From: Meconema thalassinum
Lineage: Eukaryota > Arthropoda > Insecta > Orthoptera > Tettigoniidae
Reading direction: 5' to 3'
Assembly (NCBI GenBank): GCA_946902985.2
Contig: OX336389.2
Span: 144,821,099 to 144,885,098, forward strand
DNA: 64,000 bases
In this document: piece by piece, positions 10,589-20,007 of the stretch
How the letters are laid out: every line of letters begins with the position of its first letter
Position numbering within the stretch: position 1 is the stretch's first letter
Translations under genes and position numbers: made by a program
The notes under the pieces: generated by a model
The model's input: only the letters and a program-made list of their open reading frames with translations
Database searches by the model: none
What the model was told of the DNA's origin: nothing

Positions 10589-10954
10589 TTATAAAAACCA
10601 TGACACAATAACGTCAACTTTGTCAATAACGTTCAGACCAGTATGGGTTTGAAGACTCTGTTTCAATCGATGGCAAATAATTTTGATCTTTTCCCTCTGT
10701 TGAGGATGTTGTTGCTTTTTTTCATCATTACACCCGTGGAATGAAGAAACATAGTCTTTGTTCAAAGTTTTATGACCGTGGTAGAGTTTTACAAGCCGAC
10801 AGGTTTGACACTGTTGTACTGATGGCAGTTTGGTAATGGTCACTTCCTTATGATGCTCGTAGTTATTACGGGGTCGCAATTCGCTTAACACAGGGTCTTG
10901 AGTCCACGATGTTGGCACATGTTCCCATATTTCCTTAACTGCCTTTGCAGCCAC
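10589..10954 (-). CDS. Unrecognised 121-codon ORF in R2
   Basis: Minus-strand open frame beginning near a GTG (no ATG fits the 5' end; the frame is open a few codons further upstream). Contents: a W-rich start (EIWEHVPTSWTQDP), a CQTC pair at about residues 49-52, HGH and FHGC elements, and a basic C-terminal third. The C-x2-C...H...H-x-C spacing could bind zinc but matches no family I know. It ends at a normal stop. Its position in the part of R2 that differs from R1 may mean a genuine exon or a remnant of a mobile element's gene. An open segment at ~11,000-11,110 on the same strand (reads LELDNNAIEHAIGK) may belong with it. Confidence 0.25.
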   Translation of the reverse strand: MAAKAVKEIWEHVPTSWTQDPVLSELRPRNNYEHHKEVTITKLPSVQQCQTCRLVKLYHGHKTLNKDYVSSFHGCNDEKKQQHPQQREKIKIICHRLKQSLQTHTGLNVIDKVDVIVSWFL

Positions 10955-11224
10955 ATAAAAATGAATGATTTAGGTAAAGGATTTAATTCTTCTTTTGTAA
11001 AATTGGTTCAATTATTTTTACATATAAAAATTTCCCAATCGCATGCTCAATAGCATTATTGTCCAATTCCAACATTGACGACACAGATATGATGCTCTCT
11101 AGACAGTGTATCACTCACTGCCACAGCAATTATCTGAAATCAATTGATTAATCAATACATTTCAATACAGGACTTACACTTCTATCAACATTTCCAAAAA
11201 AAGAGTTAAAAAATTTATCATTAG

Positions 11225-12665
11225 AAATAGAGCATACATCAAATCTCACCTACAAGTTTAACATTACTGCATGGTCATGTGGTTTTTAACATGAATTAGC
11301 AAACTCGTATCGTCTGTGATATCTAGTAATGAACATGGACACTGGATAAGGCATTAATCGAATCTCGTCTATAATTTTAACATCACAAACGGTCAAGTTG
11401 TTGTTTTAACATGAATTTGCAAAATAGTATTGTCAATGACATCTAGTAGTGAACATGGACACTGGGAACATTGGATAAAGCGTTAATCAATTGATAAATG
11501 GTCGAGTCGTTTTAACACGAATTCTCAAAATAGTATTGCCAGCGACATCTAGTAGTGAACATTGACACTTGATAGAATGTTAATCAAATCATAAATGGTC
11601 AAGTCGTTTAACACGGATTCACAAAATAGTTTTGTCAGTGACATCTAGTAGTGAACATTGACACTTGATAGAGTGTTAATCATAATCACAAATGGTCAAG
11701 TCGTTTTAACACGGATTCACAAAATAGGATAGTCAGCGACATCTAGTAGTGAATATTGGCATTTGATAGAGCGTTAATCAAAATCACAAATGGTCAAGTC
11801 GTTTTAACACGGATTCGCACACTCGTATTTTCAGCGACATCTAGTAGTGAACATTGACACTTGATAGAGTGTTAATCAAATCCTAAATGGTCAAGTCGTT
11901 CAACACGGATTCACAAAATAGCTTTGTCAGCGAAATCTAGTAGTTAACATTGACACTTGATAGAGTGTTAATCAAAATCATCAATGGTCAAGTCGTTTTA
12001 ACACGATTCACAAAATAGTATTGTCAGCGACATCTAGTAGTGAATATTGGCATTTGACAGAGCGTTAATCAAAATCTCAAATGGTCAAATCGTTTTAACA
12101 CGGATTTTCAAAATAGTATTGTCAGCGACATCTAGTAGTGAACATTGACACTTGATAGAATGTTAATCAAAACATAAATGATCAAGTCGTTTTAAGACGG
12201 ATTTACAAGTAGTATTGTCAGCGAAATCTAGTAGTGAACATGAATATTGGATATAGCGTTAATCAAATCACAAATGGTCAAGTCGTTTTAACATGGATTC
12301 TCAAAATAGTACTGTCAGCGACATCTAATAGTGAACATTGACACTTGATAGAGTGTTAATCAAATCATACATGGTCAAGTCGTTTAACACGGATTCACAA
12401 AATAGTTTTGTCAGCGACATCTAGTAGTGAACATTGACACTTGATAGAGTGTTAATCAAAATCACAAATGTTCAAGTCGTTCTAACATGGATTCGCAAAG
12501 TATTATTGCCAGCGACATCTAGTAGTGAACATTGACACTTGATAGAGTGTTAATCAAATTATGAATGGTCAAGTCATTTTAACACTAATTCACAAAATAG
12601 TATTGTCAGCGACATCTAATAGTGAACATGAACATTGGATAGAGCGTTCATCAAATCACATCTAC
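11225..12665. repeat. ~97-bp satellite array in R2, about 14 units
   Basis: Same satellite family as 2,765-4,090 but more homogeneous: most units share GACATCTAGTAGTGAACATT, GACACTTGATAGAGTGTTAA, GGTCAAGTCGTTTTAACACG and GATTCACAAAATAGTATTG. The CAGCGACATCTAG variant is typical of this array and CAGTGACATCTAG/CAATGACATC of the R1 array, showing array-specific homogenisation. Confidence 0.9.
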
Positions 12666-12692
12666 ATGTTGAGTTATTAAAACGGTACTCAC

Positions 12693-12913
12693 CTTTAATG
12701 TAAAACTGCTGTTGCCAATTGAATTAGGTATAACCTGTAAACCAATTATCTGTAAATAAATAAACCAATCAATGAATCAATCAATCCATTCATTTCAATC
12801 CATCACTTACACTTTGAGTTTAATCTACTAAATACATACCTCTGAAATACTTTTCTTTTTTTCCAAGTAACGCCACTGCTTTTTCTCGATTAACTTGTAT
12901 ATACATGATAGCA
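12693..12913 (-). other. Two splice-bounded segments (R2 version)
   Basis: On the minus strand 12,913-12,840 (74 nt) ends at GTATGTAT and 12,749-12,693 (57 nt) lies between TTATTTACAG and a perfect GTGAGTAC donor. The 57-nt segment has the same length as in R1 with four base changes; the larger one is two bases longer than in R1, inside an A-run. The perfect donor and conserved length favour an exon origin; the differing length in the A-run argues that the reading frame is no longer maintained. Confidence 0.4.
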
Positions 12914-13334
12914 CTGCAGCACTAATCACCTGGCATGTAACTAATGAGTGGCAATGATAGGTGTGACCTTGCTTTTATATTGTTAATTATTGCCAGCTTG
13001 CAAAAAATTGTCTACGCATGAGTGAGCGATATAGAATAAATCACTGTACATTGAGATTCGCAATATATCAAGATTCAAATTACTGCAAACATTTTACATT
13101 ACCTGACATTCATATTCTTTTCACATGGCAAACGGAAATGACAAACACAATAAGTTCTCAATTTGCACTTATCAGCAACACTTGCTTATTTCAAACAGGA
13201 TCCTGGCAAGACAGCATCCTGTTTTAAGATTCTCGCTGCCGGTGGCTATGTAATGAAACAAATACTATGTCATCTACTTAGACTTTATAAAATCATGAGC
13301 TTACAGCTAGTGAAATGTGTGTTGACAACCACGG

Positions 13335-14178
13335 CGACCCCAGCTGAGTCCAGCATTGCATCCACTTACTTGGACAGGGCCCCTCTCTGTTTTTCTTTCA
13401 TGTCGATCTCACTCGGTTAACTCTTGTTCTTTTCACTCCCCCAATAGAATTAGTGTATCAGAGGCCTAGGGAGTCTTTCACTTTCCAACCTTAATCGCCC
13501 CTTGTCTGATCTTTGCAGATACCCTTCTTTTGCTAGGGGGTTAACCTTCTTTTTCTTTTTCATGTTATCTCCAGCCTTTTGCACAAGTCTCTCAAAGAGG
13601 TAGGGTGTATTTAGGCCCACTACTTTTAATGAACTCTGAATATGGTTACACCCTCAAAAGGGATTGACCAGTGACATTAAAAGTTGACAACCCGCTAAGA
13701 AATTCCTTTAGGGTGGATTATTAGCTTTCTCGCTTGGCTATCATTTTATCACCCAGGATCCGCTTTTGCCATGAACTAAGCAAGGGATCCCACCTGTATT
13801 GCCACTAAGGGCAGTGTCCTCGAGCTTGAGACTCTGAGGCAGTGATACAATTGGGGTGCGCAACCACCACAACATCCATGCGATCTCGCATGCAAAGCAT
13901 AAAGGAGTCTCTTTAAGGAATAGAAAGAGTGAGAGAGTGTGACAAGGAATTGAAAAAAGAGACTGCCGTGGCCTTACGGTAATTGGGAAACCACTGACAA
14001 CCGCTTCAAGAATGACTGAGGGGGGATCGAACCCCCCCTCTACTCATTTGAGCCTGGGGTGAGGCTGAGTAAATCTCATTCCTGTCCTCGTATCACTTTT
14101 TCGAATTTCATGACAGAGCCGGGAATCGAACCCAGGATTTCCAGGGTGGCTGCTAATCATGCTAACCGCTGCGCTACC
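13335..14178. repeat. SINE cluster at the right end of R2
   Basis: Contains the forward SINE (13,335-13,510, GAGGCCTAGGGAGT), the R tail (13,760-14,100) and, at 14,095-14,178 on the minus strand, a tRNA-like head: TAGCGCAGCGGTTAGCA (A-box) and GGGTTCGATTCCC (B-box, perfect match to GGTTCGANTCC). The LTR retrotransposon is inserted 16 bases beyond this head. Confidence 0.6.
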
Positions 14179-14194
14179 ATATAGTAATACATAC

Positions 14195-17100
14195 TGCGCC
14201 AGAATTTATTGAAGGTCATTACTCAAGAAGTGATCGGGAGATGAACCAAGACCCCAGAAAATAAATGAGTGGATAAAAATTTTTATTTATTAAAAATTTG
14301 AGTAATATGAGAAAAACTGTATGGAAATGAATGAAATACTATAGATCTTATGCATTTATAAAAAGCAAGGAAGTAGGAATGATTTAAAGATGGACATATA
14401 TTCCATTATACGAAAGTGGGAGGTTCACATTACGAGAAAGATCACGCCACTTGAAGCGAGAGTTACGTCATGAGAGAGGGGAAGAGGCGAAGGTCGAACT
14501 GCGGACGGAAGTCAGGAGAGGTGGTAAGAGTTACGTCACACCACGGGAGGAGAGGAAGTGAGACGAGAACTTGAGGAATGCGGAGAGCAGGACGAGAGAG
14601 TTCTTTCCAATTGAGATTTGAACGAGAGAAGACCTCGAGCATAAACGAGTATATTTATAAGAGTGCTACGGTTCACAAAGGTTGGAAGAAAGGAAGAGTG
14701 TAATTTCAGTAACTTGGGAGCAAGCTACAACTATACATTGCTGTGCTTATACAAAGTATGCCACATAACTAGAAACATTTTCGACAAGAAGCTACTCAAT
14801 ATTTCTACGTATAAAAGCTTATTTCAACATCGTATTGAAAATGCTAGTTACAAGGCAGCAACGGGGAGGTCTCAATTATATTGTCAAGAATATGAATATT
14901 GACATGTGCTAAGTTAAGCATGGGGAAGTTGAAGACTACAAGGATGTCAGTTGAATTCCAGATTCACTAGCATGAAAGACGCTACAAATATCTACGCAAA
15001 GCGCAACATCACCGAGCAAAACTCATATTTTTCTACGAGAGTTTTAACACATCTTGAGATACGAAACGCTTGCATAAACGACAGTATTACACCGTGATGT
15101 CTATTCTGAAGAAAACCGATGTCTATTCTGAAGAAAACCGATGTCTATTCTGAAGAAACCATGATGTCTATTCTGAAGAGATGGAGAATCGAAGCCGGCC
15201 TACTTGGAGCGAAGGAGAGACGGGAGTTGGCAGAGCTGTTCTCAGCGAGGTCAGTCACCGCGAGCCCAGCTGGTGTTGTCACAGAACCGGTCTTCATAGC
15301 TGTGGACATTGCTATGAACACGTCAAGTTTGGTTTGGAAGGAGCGATGCAAGTATTTTCAGCAGTTCAGAAGTCAACACAAGGTAGTGAGAAAATTGTCT
15401 TTTATAATGTAGAATTGTAGTTTAGTTGTGTGATTATCCAATTGACCAACCGCATAATTTTCAACCGTATATTTTTCAACCACATTTTTGCATATTTTCA
15501 ATAGCATTTTTCTTAACTGCATTATTTAAAACGTATAATTTTGTCAAAGTAATTAAATTTATGTAGATCTTGTTATTGTGATTTTTCATATTTTCTACGG
15601 AATTATTTGCCGTATTTCTTGGAAAATTTCAGTCACTTGGACGGAATTTTGGGCATGATGATGATGCGATTAACACTAAGGTTATAGTAAAGTAAAATCG
15701 TGTAAATATGTTCATACTTGCGTTAGATTTAATCTAATTAAATCTGTTTTATCGCAGCGATGGAATATAAAGGAATTGAGAGGAATATTGAAAGGAATTG
15801 TTCAGTGTAAATTAGAACCAATTGTATTAAATGAAATTCAGAGCGTTAAAATTAGAAAAGGAATGTAGAGTAAACTATTTAAAAGGAATAGAACGTTGAA
15901 CGAAGTAAAGAAGGAGTAAGATTGTAATTGAAGTAAAATGAAATGTATTGGAGCAAATTTAAGTACAGTATACTTAAGAAGTAAAGTCATGAAGTGTAAA
16001 GAATATTTCGACAACTCATGATGTTGATTCGAGTGTCAGAAATTTATTATGAACGAAAGTATTACGAAAAGCTTAAACACATATGTCTAATGAAATTTAG
16101 AGCGTTAAAAAAACATAAATGAATTTGTTAAACAAATATTAATGGAATGAAGTCAAACTTATATCTTTTGTTAAGAATATGAATATTTACTGATATTTCT
16201 TGAAAAGTTGTAATAAAATGTAAAGCTGAATTTAAACACGTGAAGAGGAAAGTTAAAGAAATTAAATCACAAGGTGATCAAAAGGTGAAAGTACAGAGAT
16301 TTATTACAGAAATGAAATTACGAGCACGAGGCGATGTTGTATCAATTATAGAGGAGAAATATTAAGTAAAGGAAGTATATGTATTGAAGTAGAAGTTTAT
16401 AGTTGAATTACCGTGCAGATTAAGGAGTTATGAACGTAAAGGAGTTACGTAAGTTTACGAAGGGACGCAGGGGAGTCTCTTAAATTTTTCGAGTATTGAA
16501 TGTAATAATTGTGAAGTTATGTAGCAAAGGAAGATTCTGTACAGGGTGTTTAAGAGAGAAAGTAATTGTTGTATAATTATGGAGGAGAAGTGTGGAAACG
16601 AAGGTTAATGCCGTGAACTTACAGTATTCACGTTTATCATAAGATTGTTAATTCAGTAAAGAATTTCAGCACTTATTTCAGAATTTCATGATATATAGAT
16701 AAAGGTAAAAAGGAACAGTGCTTAGCTTAAATGTTTGTCACTTATGTTCAATTGATTATGACGAGTATTTATTACTTTCAACACGATAGTTGCGGTGTAT
16801 GTTTGTTTGAATTTGAATTTGATGTTTAAGAGAAATGGAGTAGATGAAAGACTTAAGGGAGGAAGAAAATTTAATCTTCGACGTTATGAAGTGTAGAATT
16901 TGAATTCCATAAAAAGATGTATATATGCACATAGTTCATGAATAATTTGAGTAGATATGGAACTACGGTTCATAGTTGAAGCGGACCTGTATAAAATAGG
17001 GCAATACTTAATGTCACGCCGTTTCACATTTTCTTACGAGAGTAATGCCACGTGCAAATTTATCTTTGCAATTATTTTCGTTGAAGTGTCAGGGAGACAC

Positions 17101-17501
17101 AGTATTAAGGGAGGAAGTCAATTGTTATATGTTTTATTAGCTTAATAAACGGATAGTGCTTTTTAGCAACTTAGTCAAATTTTATCTAAACTGATTCCGT
17201 TTTCATTGTCGTCATCGTCGAAAATAGTACTACGAGGTATAGATACAGGCGCTCACTATAGATTAGACCTTATCACCCCTCGAGATTGGAGTTTCTCGGT
17301 TGTTCTAAATGTAAATAATAGTAGAAATTTGTACCTTGTCTAGTAATACTATTTTCTTTACGAATAATATCTATCCTGTATGTTCCTGGAATTCCCAATT
17401 TTACTCAGTAGGCATGATAAGCTTGTGAGCTGGGTAACTTACATGTCTGCAATCCTTTTTCGGGCTTTGGATATAAGTACTGATGGGTTTCTTCGGGCGC
17501 A
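14195..17501 (+). repeat. 5' LTR of the truncated element (A1)
   Basis: 3,307 bp, TGCGCC...GGGCGCA ends (six-base terminal inverted match). I saw no difference from the A2 5' LTR. The small ORFs at 14,663, 15,119, 15,181 and 16,957 also occur in the other LTRs because the LTRs are copies, not because they are selected genes. Confidence 0.95.
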
Positions 17502-18003
17502 TATAGATAGAGTTATTATTTAAATGGCATACCCATCCGTGGGGCGTTCGAAAAGCATTCGAAATGCATTCGAAAGAGCACTTGAGAGAAGAAGTTTGGA
17601 AGTACTCGAGAGTGAGGCCATATTAGTTTTGAAAAGAAAAATGCCGATCCCAAATTTAATGATTGTTGAGAAGAACACAACATCAGAAGATTAGTGGAGT
17701 ACACTATAGTTGTGAGGCATAATTTGTAAACCAGCTAACGACATTTGTCATGTAATAGTAAATTTAAAAGTAAATTCATGTTGTTAAACATAGGTTAAGT
17801 GAGATGATAAAATGAAGCGATGTCAGTTCGGTAAAATGGGACAACAAGTATACGAGACTACTCGCGATTGAAATAGATGTAAGTAGGATTAAGATGTTCT
17901 ATATATTCCATTACTGGTATAAAATGTATGCGTTGGTCAATCTGGATATTCACTGGTAATTTTTGTAGTCGATACTTCCCTTATTCTCAAGAAAAGAAGA
18001 AAG

Positions 18004-19329
18004 ATGTCAACGAATGATATGACGTTCATTCGAACGATGCTTGAAACCATGAAGGAAGGTCAAAGTACATTGACCAAAGATCTTGAAGCCCTCCACCAGT
18101 TAACACATAACAACATTAAACAATTAAAAACCGAGATACAGAAATCAGCAGCTACTGTAAAATCAGAAGTCAAAGCAGAGTTAGCAGTTGCTCAAACACT
18201 TACTACAGCTAGTATAACATTAGCACAGGAAGAAACTAAGTTAGCGTTAGAGAAGGCCAGAAAAGAAGATAGACTAGCTAGAGAGAAGGAAAGAGAAGAA
18301 GCCAAGTTAGCTTTGGAAGAGGCAAATAGGATAAGAGCAGAGATAATATTAGCTCAGGAAAAAGCTCGTGAGGAGGACAGGTTAAATCAGGAGCAGGCTA
18401 GATTGGAAGATAGAAAGATCCAAGCCGAAATAAGAAAAGCACAGGAGGAAGCTAGGAAAAATCAGGAAAAAGCTCAGATAATTTTTGAAAGGGCAGGTAA
18501 AGCACAGGAAGAATTAAAAGCTTCAGTTGATCAAGTCAAACAGGACATGGCAGGAAAAGTGATAGAAATCCAATTAGCTAACAGTAATCACATGTTAGAA
18601 CTAGAACAGAAACTACAGGCTAGCATGAGCTCAATTAAGGAAGACAATAACACTCATCATGTACACATTTCAGAGGCCCAGAAGAAACTCAAGGAGCAAC
18701 TTGACAATCTAAATGGCACTGTTGGTGAATTGCAGGTCAAATTGGAAGGTCAATGTAAACTGATTGAAGAGGGTATACATGTAGATATAAATGCTTCCAT
18801 TGTAAAGGCAGTTACGGACATGAAGGAGGAGGTCGTAACAGTCACAACTCAAATCATATCAGAGATACATCACAAATTAGCAAATGACATTAAAGCTATA
18901 GAGTTATGTTCCAATATTAATGTTAGCAAAGTACGGGAAGATCTATCTAAGCGGATAGATACATTACAAATTAATAACGTAGCCACGCTGACAGAGATTG
19001 TTAATAAAACAGATTTAACTAACTCTAATGAATTTGACAAAATTAAGTGTACGGTCGATGGGATAAGCATAGAACTAGCGAAAATTCAATCAAAACAGGA
19101 TGAGGATATCAGAGAAATTGAACAGCAATTAAGGTCACTTACGATAGGAGATGCTACATTTTCATCAACGTTAAGAACCGAAGTCAGGGAGGACATCAGA
19201 AAGGACTTGACGAGATTTTTTCAAGCAAGAGATGAAAAATTAAAAGAAGAAATAAGAAGATTAGAGGCTAGGACAGACAGGATAGAAGAGGATAAGGAAA
19301 GCGAGAGTAGTCAACAGCAAATTCCGTAG
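18004..19329 (+). CDS. Gag N-terminal coiled-coil ORF (A1 copy)
   Basis: 441 codons, ATG preceded by AAGAAGAAAG. It differs from the A2 ORF at one residue (Ile instead of Arg at codon 115, base 18,347). Domain description is given with the A2 copy. In A1 the downstream gag segment is cut, so any product would be the coiled-coil part only, ending at the TAG at 19,327-19,329. Confidence 0.85.
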   Translation: MSTNDMTFIRTMLETMKEGQSTLTKDLEALHQLTHNNIKQLKTEIQKSAATVKSEVKAELAVAQTLTTASITLAQEETKLALEKARKEDRLAREKEREEAKLALEEANRIRAEIILAQEKAREEDRLNQEQARLEDRKIQAEIRKAQEEARKNQEKAQIIFERAGKAQEELKASVDQVKQDMAGKVIEIQLANSNHMLELEQKLQASMSSIKEDNNTHHVHISEAQKKLKEQLDNLNGTVGELQVKLEGQCKLIEEGIHVDINASIVKAVTDMKEEVVTVTTQIISEIHHKLANDIKAIELCSNINVSKVREDLSKRIDTLQINNVATLTEIVNKTDLTNSNEFDKIKCTVDGISIELAKIQSKQDEDIREIEQQLRSLTIGDATFSSTLRTEVREDIRKDLTRFFQARDEKLKEEIRRLEARTDRIEEDKESESSQQQIP

Positions 19330-19726
19330 TCCAATTTTAACTTCAGTCAAGAGCCATTTCACACTGAAATAGGGGAATTTGGAGGAAATTTTGAACCTTA
19401 CCAAAATAGATCAAATGCCAATATCGTCGTAATAAAGAATAACGATGAGAAACCGAACAAATTCAGCGGAGTAGGCCATATTACTGCAGTAGAATTTCTG
19501 AGAGACATGAGGTCGTATTTAGAAGACAATAGGATACCTCGTGAAAGACATATGAGAGTCGTGGAAAAATACTTAGATTCAGAAGCATTAGTATGGCACA
19601 GAGCTTTCAGATACACATATCAGACATTTGAAGAATTCGCTATAGCTCTACAAAAACGATTTTGGAGCAAGGAACTTCAACAGGATATACGAGCGGAAAT
19701 GTATTCTAAGAAGTATGCATATTCCA
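19330..19726 (+). pseudogene. Gag capsid segment, truncated by LINE junction
   Basis: Continues in the same frame after the TAG. The capsid-like region starts (VEFLRDMRSYLEDNRIP) and is lost after KYAYS; the frame then runs into antisense LINE/zinc-finger sequence and stops at 19,926. The last shared base with the intact copy is A at 19,726, and the bases CA at the joint could come from either partner. Confidence 0.9.
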
Positions 19727-19730
19727 CGAT

Positions 19731-19965
19731 GATGTTTCCTCAAATTAGAGCGAGAGCTGAATCGCTTTGGACGCAACAAACAGACAATGCGGTCTCTTCC
19801 CTGAGTGAACGACAAAATGTTCCATTAGCTCTGTCCGCCGTGCAAATGACTTCTCACATGTGCTACAAGTGTATAATTCACTCCAGTATGAACAAAAGTG
19901 TGCTTCTTGAGGTCACCGCTCTGTGAGAAGCCCTTATTGCACACCACAGATATGTACCGCTTTGC
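19731..19965 (-). pseudogene. C2H2 zinc-finger fragment at LINE 3' end (copy 1)
   Basis: On the minus strand one frame reads CNKGFSQSGDLKKHTFVHTG and the next, one base shifted, reads YTCSTCEKSFARRTELMEH followed by FVVHSGKRPHC. These are one partial and one complete classical finger (C-x2-C-x12-H-x3/4-H) with TGEKP-type linkers; a third decays after the linker. A frameshift lies between the two fingers and the first finger has lost its first cysteine (TGT to TCT). The fragment lies between the ORF2 stop (20,008) and the LINE 3' terminus. Confidence 0.8.
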
Positions 19966-20007
19966 TGCATGTCCACTGAACGGTGTCTTTCTAGTTGATG
20001 CATTGTT

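Larger units (their letters stand above)
10170..14100. repeat. Composite repeat R2
   Basis: Second copy of the R repeat, same orientation as R1, ~80-90 percent similar by eye over the shared flanks. It has its own satellite (11,225-12,665), the splice-bounded segments (12,693-12,913), the SINE at 13,335 and the tail at 13,760. It lacks the palindromic pair present in R1. A tRNA-like SINE and then the LTR element follow directly on its right. Confidence 0.7.
1..19726. repeat. Segmental duplication, copy A1
   Basis: This stretch repeats at 29,274-48,999 at a constant offset of 29,273. The longest ORFs and the noncoding satellites match. I noticed four base differences: 5331 C versus T, 8427 T versus G, 8431 G versus T, and 18347 T versus G (Ile to Arg in gag). 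No indel disturbs the offset. Homology may extend left beyond the window. On the right it ends abruptly inside gag after ATTCCA, where an RTE-like LINE begins. Recent tandem duplication and uncollapsed haplotypes in the assembly both fit this identity. Confidence 0.97.
14195..19726 (+). mobile_element. Gypsy-type LTR retrotransposon, 5' part only (A1)
   Basis: Same element as 43,468-56,455: full 5' LTR, leader, the 441-codon gag ORF and the first part of the second gag segment, then a clean break after 19,726 where RTE-like LINE sequence starts. Left target flank ends ATAC as in the complete copy. Protease, reverse transcriptase, integrase and 3' LTR are absent, so this copy cannot move by itself. 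Confidence 0.95.

Noticed and set aside
14663..17145. Small ORFs in the LTR (79, 97, 79 and 62 codons) seen in all LTR copies
   Set aside because: LTRs are recent copies of each other, so sharing is not evidence of selection; no domains or ordered starts.
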